The notes below the pieces were generated by a model, which made no database searches, was not told the DNA's origin, and saw only the letters and a program-made list of their open reading frames with translations. From Methylomicrobium sp. wino1 (lineage in GTDB: Bacteria > Pseudomonadota > Gammaproteobacteria > Methylococcales > Methylomonadaceae): a stretch of 64,000 nt of DNA. A program made the translations under genes and the position numbers. The DNA lies in the NCBI RefSeq assembly GCF_003932755.1, contig NZ_CP024202.1, positions 3,844,001 through 3,908,000 of the forward strand, in the 5' to 3' direction. This document shows, piece by piece, positions 56,638-64,000 of the stretch (positions are counted from its first letter, which is position 1; every line of letters starts with the position of its first letter).

Positions 56638-57735
56638 TTATGACTCCTGATAATGTATCTGCCCTACTTCCAACGGTATCCAATACCCCGTCCTGGGCCG
56701 CTTGCCAACTGCGGCGATCAGGTAGGGTTTTGCGTTGACGCCTAGCGCTTCTTTTAGCCGGCTGTTGACCCCGGATTTTCTTTGTTCGAAAAAGGCTTTG
56801 CTCATGCCCTCTTCCAGTGTTTTCAAGGTTCGGTCGGATAAGCCCAGTTCGCCGGCGATTTGCCGGTAGCTTTTTAAATATTCGAACATGTATTCCATGT
56901 CGGGTACACCGTCGGACGGGCATGTGACCGGCGACATGTTATGCGCTTGCCGATTGAGCAGCCATAGATAAAACGCCAGTTCGACAGGTTTGAGTTTGAT
57001 CGCGGCGCCGTGCGCGTTCAGCGTTCTTTGTTTGAGGTCGATGGTCAATTCCGGCGGGCCGAGTTTTTGCTGCGCGTTGGCCACGGCGCGGCTGAAGCTG
57101 GTCTTGCCTTCGAGTAAAGCCGGATCGAGGCCGTGGCGTAAGCGCACGAAGGCGATGTCGGCCAGGACGACTTCGGCGTGTTGCGTGTCCAGCGGTTTTC
57201 GGGTCGGGTCGTTGCCGTAGATGATTTGCGACTGCGGCGTCGGGTAATAAAACTGCGGATGCGATTCGTAGTCTGGCGATACCAGGACATGGCTGAGCCG
57301 GTCTTGCGGGCGTCCGAATAGCGACAGTGCATAACCGGCGTAGAAGCCCATGGTTTTTCTGCCGCCGGCAATCGACACATGCAATTCGCGGTTTGGGTCG
57401 GCGGTCAGTTTTCTGATCCATTCGGTGATGCCGTCGGCCATCGCTTGGTTGTCTTCGCGACTGCGGATGTCTTGCAGCAATTCGCCGCTGTCGCGTTGCA
57501 GTATATGGATGTCGTTTTCGTCAAAGGTCGGCATGGACAAATCGTAGTCTTGATAAAATCTCTTGAGCCAGCCGTCGTTGATCAATGTTAGCTTGGCTCG
57601 TTGCCGGCCTTCGGCCGTGGTTAGGATATGGATGCGCGCGGGCATTTCGTCTTTCTGCTTGTGCAGGGCGTAGAGCGTTTCGGTGACGATTTGCGGTGTT
57701 AGGCCGGTGACGGCAAGTAGGGTTGTATTCGGCAT
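56638..57735 (-). CDS. CARF-wHTH protein, NE0113 family (TIGR02584)
   Basis: 365 aa. The N-terminal CARF domain begins NTTLLAVTGLTPQIVTETLYAL and has SIAGGRKTMGFYAGYAL at 121-137. The C-terminal part (about 228-360) reads like an OmpR/PhoB-type winged helix (LTIDLKQRTLNAHGAAIKLKPVELAFYLWLL, LGLSDRTLKTLEEGMSKAF, KRPRTGYWIP). No HEPN R-x4-6-H or nuclease motif seen. Its stop is 2 bp before the cas10 ATG, so it is co-transcribed. Possibly a cyclic-oligoadenylate-sensing regulator. Confidence 0.88.
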   Translation of the reverse strand: MPNTTLLAVTGLTPQIVTETLYALHKQKDEMPARIHILTTAEGRQRAKLTLINDGWLKRFYQDYDLSMPTFDENDIHILQRDSGELLQDIRSREDNQAMADGITEWIRKLTADPNRELHVSIAGGRKTMGFYAGYALSLFGRPQDRLSHVLVSPDYESHPQFYYPTPQSQIIYGNDPTRKPLDTQHAEVVLADIAFVRLRHGLDPALLEGKTSFSRAVANAQQKLGPPELTIDLKQRTLNAHGAAIKLKPVELAFYLWLLNRQAHNMSPVTCPSDGVPDMEYMFEYLKSYRQIAGELGLSDRTLKTLEEGMSKAFFEQRKSGVNSRLKEALGVNAKPYLIAAVGKRPRTGYWIPLEVGQIHYQES

Positions 57736-58125
57736 TGAGTTTTTCTTCTTTTTTACATTTTTCGAGGCTTGGGATTTGCGGCTTCAATTCCGTTGTTCGG
57801 TTTTCGGCATTTTCGTCTCCGAAAATCGCGATCTGGGGATCGCTCCCACAGGATGACTCCCACTGTATGGTTTTTAACTTCGGCATCAAATGCGATTGTG
57901 CTTCTTTCTCCCATGATTGTTCGACCGCCGTGGGAGCGACGCCTTCGTCGCGATGTCGAGGCCGATGTCGTTAAGCTCTCTTTGTATTTTTCGAAGCCTT
58001 CAGCGTTTAGCCGCTTTGTTCTCGGTGCTTAGGCCTTGCGGCTTCGATTCCGTTGTTCGGTTTTCGGCATTGTCGGCTTCGATGATCGCGATCTGGGGAT
58101 CGCTCCCACAGAGGGGTGTTTGGGT
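57736..58125. repeat. Intergenic region with family B palindromes
   Basis: 390 bp between cas6 and the NE0113-type gene, no gene. Contains GCGATCTGGGGATCGCTCCCAC at about 57829-57850 and 58089-58110, and GTGGGAGCGACGCCTTCGTCGCGA at about 57931-57954. The phrase GCTTCGATTCCGTTGTTCGGTTTTCGGCATT appears twice (one with small changes), so a duplicated unit of roughly 260 bp. Confidence 0.75.
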
Positions 58126-59106
58126 TTATTTGATGCTACTCCACTTCGTTGACTTTTCTTCAACTGGCAAGCTTGTCGGGAGAATCGTGTAAGCACCGAG
58201 GCCCATGCTGGTCGCCTTGCCGGCATGCGTCCATTGGCCTAGCCAAAGGTAGGGCCAAAATGCTTCGTTGTCTTGCATCTCTAGGCTGAATCGGCCGAGC
58301 AGTCCGCCCATGTTCATTTCGGTTTTTTGTCTCGATGAGTAGCGCGTCCAGTCGTGCCATTGGAGCTTAGTATCGGTGCAATGCGTTGCCGATGCCTGTT
58401 TGGTCAATCCGGCAAAGTCGGTTTCAAGCGGCGTGTCGGTATGAAAGTAGCTGAGCATGGATTGACGGCGCAGCAGGTTGGCGAAGAATGCGCCGAAATT
58501 AAAATGGTCCGGCGTCAGGTTTTTTCCGTCTTGTTTGATGCGCAGCGGCGTCTCCAGGGAGATCGTAATCGATTCAGGCGGATCGGGTATCTTAGGCATC
58601 GATGCCGGCGGCCTCGGTTGCAGTTCACCCCCCCGATATAGGGTTTGCCCGCCCTCCATGGAATCGAGATAATCGATATGATGCAATTCGAAGCGTTGTC
58701 TGTGTCCGCCGATGCCGTCGATCCCGGCTTTTTGCAATGCATGAACAATGTACGGTAAGTAACGTTCGGCATGTCCGAATAAAATTATATCTAACGCATA
58801 GCTCGTGTCTATGGCATCTTGCTGTGGAAAACGAAATACGAAGGGATGCGGCGCTGCATTGTATTTTCGCATTTTCTCGCTACCCGGTGGCGGCGGCGTT
58901 TCGAACACGACGCTGTAGGCGCAGGCGTTTTTTAATAGACATTGCGCGCAAGGCGTATTACGAACGACGCAGACGGTCTTTTTTAAGGCATGGCCGAATG
59001 CGCCTCGCCAGGCAGAGCCGGGAAAATCCGGCAGACGAACCGGATGTTCGGTATCGAAATGGAATCGGTAGTGATTGAACGGAATGGTGAGCGGTGTTGG
59101 GTGCAT
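58126..59106 (-). CDS. cas6: Cas6 pre-crRNA endoribonuclease
   Basis: 326 aa RAMP-type processing nuclease that cuts the array transcript within repeats. Start with AGGAGG nine bases upstream. N-terminal RLPDFPGSAWRGAFGHALKKTVC and the Cys cluster CAQCLLKNACAYSVVFETP are typical of this Cas6 family. The C-terminal Gly-rich stretch LGQWTHAGKATSMGLGAYTI forms the RAMP loop. First gene of the interference operon. Confidence 0.93.
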   Translation of the reverse strand: MHPTPLTIPFNHYRFHFDTEHPVRLPDFPGSAWRGAFGHALKKTVCVVRNTPCAQCLLKNACAYSVVFETPPPPGSEKMRKYNAAPHPFVFRFPQQDAIDTSYALDIILFGHAERYLPYIVHALQKAGIDGIGGHRQRFELHHIDYLDSMEGGQTLYRGGELQPRPPASMPKIPDPPESITISLETPLRIKQDGKNLTPDHFNFGAFFANLLRRQSMLSYFHTDTPLETDFAGLTKQASATHCTDTKLQWHDWTRYSSRQKTEMNMGGLLGRFSLEMQDNEAFWPYLWLGQWTHAGKATSMGLGAYTILPTSLPVEEKSTKWSSIK

Positions 59107-59269
59107 ATGTAACCTCCTTGTTTTTAAGTTTAAACAATCTAACGGCTTTTCCCCGCTTCGGCAAGCTTTTCAGGTTCGTTCATTTTCATTTCCATATTCA
59201 TTGCGCAACCGATTAGTCGTTGTTAAGAAGAAAAACATCGGCTTTGTAACTATTCAGTCCCCGGCAATT

Positions 59270-59300
59270 ATCGTTCCCACGCTCTGCGTGGGAACGATAG
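59270..59300. repeat. REP-like palindrome (family A)
   Basis: CGTTCCCACGCTCTGCGTGGGAACG, a near-perfect palindrome in the gap upstream of cas6. The rightmost family A copy I found. Confidence 0.8.
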
Positions 59301-59354
59301 GGGATTTGAATAATTACCTCGATTGGGCTTTCTCGCAGTTATTATCAATAGTCA

Positions 59355-60035
59355 TATCGCCCCCGCAAAGCGGGGGGCTTGACGGTTATTAGCAGCCCCA
59401 AGGGCTGCCATTGTTAAGCTTTTGTGGTTTTATTAAAACTCACCGTTATCATCAGACCCATTGCCTTCGAGTTGTTCTTGATTCCGGATGTATTTCCTAA
59501 TTTGGGCCTCTTCAAATCCCACGGTGGACACCGCGTAGCCCCTTGCCCAAAAACTCTCTCCATTGAAATTTTTCTTCCTTCCCGAAAATTGCCGCGCCAC
59601 CGCTATCGCACTTTTCCCTTTGATGTATCCGACCACTTCCGCTACCGAATACTTCGGCGGAATCTGTATCAGCATATGCACATGATCTTGTACCATATGC
59701 CCTTCCAATATCTTGCTCCGCCGCTGCCCCGCCAACTCATGAAACACCGGACCTAAAAACTTTCTGATTTTTCCATACAACACTTTTTTCCGGTACTTGG
59801 GGACAAACACCACATGATATTTGCAGTCCCATTTCGAATGACTTAAGCTTTCGTATGACATGTAATTGCTCCTCTTTCTGCGGACCGCCAAGCCCCGACG
59901 AGCAATTTACATGTCTTTAAAAACTAAATCTAAAGGCAAAGCCTTGATAGTCCCACTGGTCAAACCAGTGGCTTACCTTTCAACGAGTTATTGAAATGCA
60001 CTGGCGAATTGCCTATGCTCCGCAAGCGGAGTTTA
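59355..60035 (-). mobile_element. IS200/IS605-type element with hairpin ends
   Basis: Contains one TnpA gene and hairpins at both sides: CCCCCGC/GCGGGGG (59360-59376) and GCAGCCC/GGGCTGC (59392-59408) downstream of tnpA; CCACTGGT/ACCAGTGG (59953-59971) and CTCCGC/GCGGAG (60018-60031) upstream. Subterminal hairpins and no inverted-repeat ends are the rule for this family. Exact ends were not determined. Confidence 0.65.
59433..59861 (-). CDS. tnpA: IS200-family transposase TnpA
   Basis: 142 aa Y1 transposase. HUH motif in MVQDHVHMLIQIPP; catalytic Tyr in QIRKYIRNQEQ; N-terminal WDCKYHVVFVPKYRKKVLYG is typical. Start MSYESLSHSKWD (59861); an upstream in-frame ATG adds ten basic residues. Complete, so potentially active. 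No TnpB accompanies it. Confidence 0.93.
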   Translation of the reverse strand: MSYESLSHSKWDCKYHVVFVPKYRKKVLYGKIRKFLGPVFHELAGQRRSKILEGHMVQDHVHMLIQIPPKYSVAEVVGYIKGKSAIAVARQFSGRKKNFNGESFWARGYAVSTVGFEEAQIRKYIRNQEQLEGNGSDDNGEF

Positions 60036-60332
60036 ATTATACCCACCGCAGATCAAAATTCGGCACCAGGGTGTCCGTCAAAGGACGCCGTGAATACATC
60101 CCTGTAGGCTCTATGCCAGCTCCATGCTGGCAAAGCCTTTGCCGCACCCCCTGGCGCCTCCTCAGGCACTGCCGAAATTTGAAGTGCGAAAGGTATAACT
60201 TCGTATTTCATAACGCTCGACTCGATTCACGGCACATCAACAACGATATTGCCCTATAAGACCACAGGTCTAATCGGTCAGTAGCCCTCATACCGGGACG
60301 ATGTGCTTAAACAAAAACAAAAAGGAAGCACT
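60036..60332. other. Intergenic region upstream of pntA
   Basis: About 300 bp without a gene. It contains nested inverted repeats (GGCACCAGGGTG...CACCCCCTGGCGCC; GCCAGCTCCATGCTGGC), resembling a complex REP/BIME unit of a different type. The pntA promoter must lie near its right end. Confidence 0.45.
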
Positions 60333-61895
60333 ATGAAAATTGGTATCCCTAAAGAAGTACACGAAGGTGAAAAGCGCGTCGCGACGACGCCCGAGGCCGC
60401 CGCAAAAATCATCAAGCTCGGTTTTTCTGTCGCGGTCGAATCCGGCGCGGGTCTCGGCGCCGACATTTCGGATGAAGCCTATCGAAAAGCCGGCGTTGAA
60501 ATTATCGATAGCCCCGAAAAAATTTGGCGGGACTGCGATGTGGTCATGAAGGTACGTCCGCCGCAAAAACATCCGAAACTCAAAAAAGACGAAGCCGATT
60601 TGCTCAAGGACAGCGGACATTTAATCAGTTTTATTTGGCCTGCACAAAATGAAAAATTAATGCAGAAGCTGGCCGCGAAAAACGCCACGGTACTGGCGAT
60701 GGACAGCATACCCAGAATTTCCCGCGCGCAAAAAATGGATGCACTCAGCTCGATGGCCAACATTGCCGGCTATCGCGCCGTCATCGAAGCGGCTCAGCAT
60801 TTCGGCCGCTTTTTTACCGGTCAGATCACCGCGGCCGGTAAGATTCCACCCGCCAAAGTGTTGGTCATCGGCGCGGGCGTTGCAGGTCTCGCCGCGCTAG
60901 GCGCCGCAAAATCACTCGGCGCGATCGTTCGGGCCTTCGACACCCGCCCCGAAGTCAAGGAGCAAATCGAAAGCATGGATGCCGAATTCTTGATGCTGGA
61001 TTTCGAGGAAGAAGGCTCCGGCACCGGCGGCTATGCCAAAACCATGTCCAAGGAATTCATCGAAGCCGAAATGGCCTTGTTCGCGCAGCAAGCCAAAGAT
61101 GTCGATATCATCATCACAACCGCGCTGATTCCGGGCAAGCCAGCGCCGAAATTGATCACGAAGGCAATGGTTGAATCGATGAAACCAGGCAGTGTCATAG
61201 TCGACTTAGCCTCCGAGCAAGGCGGAAATTGCGAACTCACGCAAAAAGATAAAGTTGTGGTCGAACACGACGTCACAATCATCGGCTACAGTAATCTGCC
61301 CAGCCGTTTGGCCAATCAGTCCAGTCAGCTCTATGCCACCAATTTAAGACATTTATTGACCGACCTTTGCCCTGAGAAAAACGGACAACTCGTCATTGAC
61401 ATGGAAGACGAAGCGATACGCGGTGCCACGGTCGTCAAGGAAGGCAAGATTACTTGGCCGCCGCCTCCGCCAACATTGTCTGTCGCGCCGAAAACACCGA
61501 ACGATGCCAAAGTCCCCGTTGTCATCGAAAAACCTTCAGGATTACCGATACCGCAACCGGTCAAGCAACTGCTTCCGCTGATTCTCGGCGGCCTGGCGCT
61601 GTTCAGTGTCGGCTCGGTCGCACCGGAATCGTTCATGTCGCATTTCACTGTATTCGTGTTGGCCTGCTTCATCGGGTATCAAGTGATCTGGAATGTCAAG
61701 CCGTCATTGCATACACCGTTGATGAGCGTCACCAATGCGATTAGCGGCATTATCGTGATCGGCGCGCTGATTCAAGTCTCGGCAACGGGCTTTTTGATCA
61801 CGCTGCTGGCGGGACTGGCCGTACTGATCGCATCGATCAATATCGTCGGCGGCTTTGTTGTAACTCGTCGTATGTTAGAAATGTTCAGGAAATAG
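60333..61895 (+). CDS. pntA: NAD(P) transhydrogenase subunit alpha
   Basis: 520 aa. The N-terminal NAD-binding domain ([44 protein letters not shown]) is fused to a C-terminal region with four membrane helices ([15 protein letters not shown] onward). With PntB it couples proton movement to hydride transfer between NADH and NADP+. The start at 60333 has AAGGAAG upstream. Confidence 0.97.
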   Translation: MKIGIPKEVHEGEKRVATTPEAAAKIIKLGFSVAVESGAGLGADISDEAYRKAGVEIIDSPEKIWRDCDVVMKVRPPQKHPKLKKDEADLLKDSGHLISFIWPAQNEKLMQKLAAKNATVLAMDSIPRISRAQKMDALSSMANIAGYRAVIEAAQHFGRFFTGQITAAGKIPPAKVLVIGAGVAGLAALGAAKSLGAIVRAFDTRPEVKEQIESMDAEFLMLDFEEEGSGTGGYAKTMSKEFIEAEMALFAQQAKDVDIIITTALIPGKPAPKLITKAMVESMKPGSVIVDLASEQGGNCELTQKDKVVVEHDVTIIGYSNLPSRLANQSSQLYATNLRHLLTDLCPEKNGQLVIDMEDEAIRGATVVKEGKITWPPPPPTLSVAPKTPNDAKVPVVIEKPSGLPIPQPVKQLLPLILGGLALFSVGSVAPESFMSHFTVFVLACFIGYQVIWNVKPSLHTPLMSVTNAISGIIVIGALIQVSATGFLITLLAGLAVLIASINIVGGFVVTRRMLEMFRK

Positions 61896-61904
61896 GAAGG
61901 TCCC

Positions 61905-63296
61905 ATGTCTCAAAGTCTAGTTTCAATGTCCTACATCGCGGCGGCCGTTCTGTTTATCTTGAGCCTGAGCGGTCTCAGCAACCAGGAAACCGCCCGTCGC
62001 GGCAATTATTACGGCATGGCGGGTATGGCCATCGCAATATTCGCGACCGTGCTGAGCGATTCGGTCACGGCTTATGTCACGTTGATCATCGCCTTGCTGA
62101 TCGGCGGTTCTATCGGCGTTAAGGTCGCTCTAAAAGTCGAAATGACGCAAATGCCGGAATTGGTTGCAATCATGCATAGCCTGGTCGGTCTGGCGGCAGT
62201 ATTGGTCGGTTACGCAAATTTCATCGAGGAAGGCACCTCGCTTTCCGGCATCGAAAAATCGATACATGAAATCGAAATTTATGTCGGTGTGCTAATCGGC
62301 GCGATTACGTTTTCCGGTTCGGTGATCGCATTCGGTAAACTCAGCGGACGCATCGACGGTAAACCGCTGATATTGCCCGCCCGGCATTGGCTCAATCTCG
62401 GTCTGTTGATCTTGGCGATTTTGTTCGGCAAATGGTTTCTCGCGCAAGCCGAAACCGGCGGCGGCATGTTTCCGTTGCTATTGATGACGGTTATCGCGCT
62501 GGCCTTCGGCGTGCACATGGTCATGGCGATCGGCGGAGCCGACATGCCGGTCGTCGTTTCGATGCTGAACAGTTATTCCGGATGGGCCGCGGCCGCGACC
62601 GGCTTCATGCTTAGTAACGACTTATTGATCGTCACCGGCGCGTTGGTCGGCAGCAGCGGTGCGATCTTGAGTTATATCATGTGCCGCGCGATGAATCGGC
62701 ATTTTCTTAGCGTCATCGCGGGCGGCTTCGGTACCGGCAGCAGCGGCGCGGCTGCGGAAGTCGTCGGCGACGTCAATCCGATTACGCCGGAGGAAACCGC
62801 GCAATTGCTGATGTCGGCAGGACACATCGTGATCGTTCCGGGCTACGGAATGGCCGTCGCTCAGGCGCAGCATACCGTGTTTGAAATCACCAAACTGCTC
62901 CGCCACAAGGGTAAGAATGTGCATTTCGGTATTCACCCTGTCGCGGGACGCATGCCCGGCCACATGAATGTTCTGCTGGCTGAAGCCAAGGTCCCTTACG
63001 ACATCGTCTTTGAAATGGAAGAAATCAACGAAGACTTTCCTCATGTCGATGTCACGCTGGTGATCGGCGCGAACGACATCGTCAATCCGTCGGCGCTCGA
63101 CGACCCGAACAGTCCGATCGCCGGCATGCCGGTTCTTGAAGTCTGGAAGGGACAAACGACGATCGCGATGAAGCGCAGCATGGCTTCGGGATACGCCGGC
63201 GTCGGCAATCCCTTATTCGTGATGGAAAACACCCGCATGCTGTTCGGTGACGCAAACGACACGCTGCAGGCGGTTCTGAAAGCGTTGAGCGCTTGA
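61905..63296 (+). CDS. pntB: NAD(P) transhydrogenase subunit beta
   Basis: 463 aa. Eight or nine hydrophobic segments in the first 270 residues, then the NADP-binding domain ([52 protein letters not shown]). Starts 9 bp after pntA in the same operon. Confidence 0.97.
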   Translation: MSQSLVSMSYIAAAVLFILSLSGLSNQETARRGNYYGMAGMAIAIFATVLSDSVTAYVTLIIALLIGGSIGVKVALKVEMTQMPELVAIMHSLVGLAAVLVGYANFIEEGTSLSGIEKSIHEIEIYVGVLIGAITFSGSVIAFGKLSGRIDGKPLILPARHWLNLGLLILAILFGKWFLAQAETGGGMFPLLLMTVIALAFGVHMVMAIGGADMPVVVSMLNSYSGWAAAATGFMLSNDLLIVTGALVGSSGAILSYIMCRAMNRHFLSVIAGGFGTGSSGAAAEVVGDVNPITPEETAQLLMSAGHIVIVPGYGMAVAQAQHTVFEITKLLRHKGKNVHFGIHPVAGRMPGHMNVLLAEAKVPYDIVFEMEEINEDFPHVDVTLVIGANDIVNPSALDDPNSPIAGMPVLEVWKGQTTIAMKRSMASGYAGVGNPLFVMENTRMLFGDANDTLQAVLKALSA

Positions 63297-63318
63297 AAAT
63301 GAGTTGTTAGCCCTCAGC

Positions 63319-63342
63319 CGGACGGAGTTTTTTCTCCGTCCG
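63319..63342 (+). terminator. Hairpin after pntB
   Basis: CGGACGGAG pairs perfectly with CTCCGTCCG around a six-base T loop (TTTTTT). There is no T run after it, so it is either a weak terminator or an RNA-stabilising hairpin. Confidence 0.5.
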
Positions 63343-63394
63343 CTTCAACCGAATACGGCATGATTTTCCGCGTCCATTGTCTAGGAGATGCATG

Positions 63395-63931
63395 ATGTCC
63401 AATAAAATTGCTTTGTCATTCCGGTTCTTCTTCCTTTTCGTTTCGATCGCGATCGTTATCGCATCGAAGAGCGCATCTGCCAATCTTTTCACTTCCACCG
63501 ATTCGTTGAGCCTACTGGAAAACGCATGTTCAACCGAGGCCGGTTCTTACCAACAACTCATCGATTTAACACAACAAATTGCCGCTTCCGAGAATTTGGA
63601 GACAGCTAGAGCTCTCGCACTTACCCCAACCGATGAAGCTATCGATGCCTTGAAAAACGCGCGTACGATCATGCCGTTCAGCGATGAGCTACAAATGGCC
63701 GAAAACCGGTTGAGCGATGCCCGCAACCGCATCTTATTGGCCTCCTCGCAGAATCAAGTTGCCGACGAATTCTCCGGCATAATGCTCGCGTCGCTCGACG
63801 ATGACCAAGCCGCTCGTGTCGACCTCGGCAAAGTCAGTTGCAATTATTCGACCGGCGAAGTCATTGCGATTGTGATCGGCTTGATTTTAGGAATAATCCC
63901 CGGGCTGATCTTACTTATCGTGCTATGTTGA
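63395..63931 (+). CDS. Exported protein of unknown function with C-terminal TM
   Basis: 178 aa from the ATG at 63395, seven bases after GGAG; another ATG three bases upstream is possible. Signal-like N-terminus (FRFFFLFVSIAIVIASKSASA), a helical middle, and a C-terminal hydrophobic helix with Gly/Pro (VIAIVIGLILGIIPGLILLIVLC). Two Cys in the mature part (LLENACSTEAG and KVSCNYSTGE). No family recognised. Confidence 0.6.
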   Translation: MSNKIALSFRFFFLFVSIAIVIASKSASANLFTSTDSLSLLENACSTEAGSYQQLIDLTQQIAASENLETARALALTPTDEAIDALKNARTIMPFSDELQMAENRLSDARNRILLASSQNQVADEFSGIMLASLDDDQAARVDLGKVSCNYSTGEVIAIVIGLILGIIPGLILLIVLC

Positions 63932-64000
63932 CAACGAGGTTTCGGGATCGACGAAATTAAATTGAGCGTTCGATCAGATCTATCTTAAGTCACCAAAATG

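Noticed and set aside
56636-56923. 96-residue N-terminal extension of Cas10
   Set aside because: It overlaps the NE0113-type gene in another frame, is rich in Arg, and a strong Shine-Dalgarno supports the start at 56635.
56638-57735. HEPN ribonuclease activity in the NE0113-type protein
   Set aside because: No R-x4-6-H motif in the C-terminal domain, which looks like a winged helix.
59862-60332. TnpB or omega-RNA partner of the IS200 element
   Set aside because: No TnpB-like frame or remnant is readable; only hairpins and inverted repeats.

Overview
The window looks like chromosomal DNA from a gammaproteobacterium. The fab cluster order (yceD-rpmF-plsX-fabH-fabD-fabG-acpP-fabF-pabC), PrlC, UbiD, CysG, DusA and PntAB all point there. 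The gene mix and the many REP-like palindromes and MITEs suggest a Methylococcales-type methanotroph, but no methane-oxidation gene is present, so the genus is inference.

Layout. About 1-7 kb: fatty-acid synthesis operon on the minus strand, with maf divergent. About 7-15 kb: housekeeping and small regulatory genes (HDOD protein, lytic transglycosylase, MutS-like ATPase, folE, dusA, gamma carbonic anhydrase, SPFH protein, zinc-ribbon protein). About 15-22 kb: an ExeA-type ATPase, an unknown 577-aa protein and three tandem cNMP-binding/HDOD paralogs, the third broken by a frameshift. About 22-32.5 kb: prlC-ubiD, a CIA30 protein with a lipoprotein, an integrase remnant, tusA, cysG, a beta-propeller lipoprotein, and a cytochrome c with an attenuator-like leader. 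About 33-35 kb: argG and two small genes.

About 35-59 kb is a large type III-A CRISPR-Cas island, all on the minus strand. In order of decreasing coordinate: cas6, a CARF-wHTH protein (NE0113 family), cas10/csm1 with intact HD and GGDD motifs, a REP-associated transposase, csm2, csm3, csm4, csm5, a CARF-HEPN Csm6-like protein, a CARF-adenosine deaminase (Cad1-like), a CARF-PD-(D/E)xK nuclease (Card1/Can2-like), a 63-repeat array, a small secreted protein, and an adaptation operon cas2-cas1-cas1'-cas2'. Cas1' appears to lack two of the three catalytic residues. Target binding should make Cas10 produce cyclic oligoadenylate, which could then switch on four different CARF proteins: an RNase, an RNase/DNase, a nucleotide deaminase and a putative transcription regulator. 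Spacers whose coding sense can be read lie in sense on the + strand. Transcription of the array on the minus strand would therefore give antisense crRNAs, as RNA targeting requires.

The island is crowded with two families of short palindromic repeats that I did not see in 1-30 kb or 60-64 kb. It also carries an IS66-like MITE with an 8-bp target duplication and an IS200-type element. The right edge (60-64 kb) returns to housekeeping: pntA-pntB and a small exported protein.
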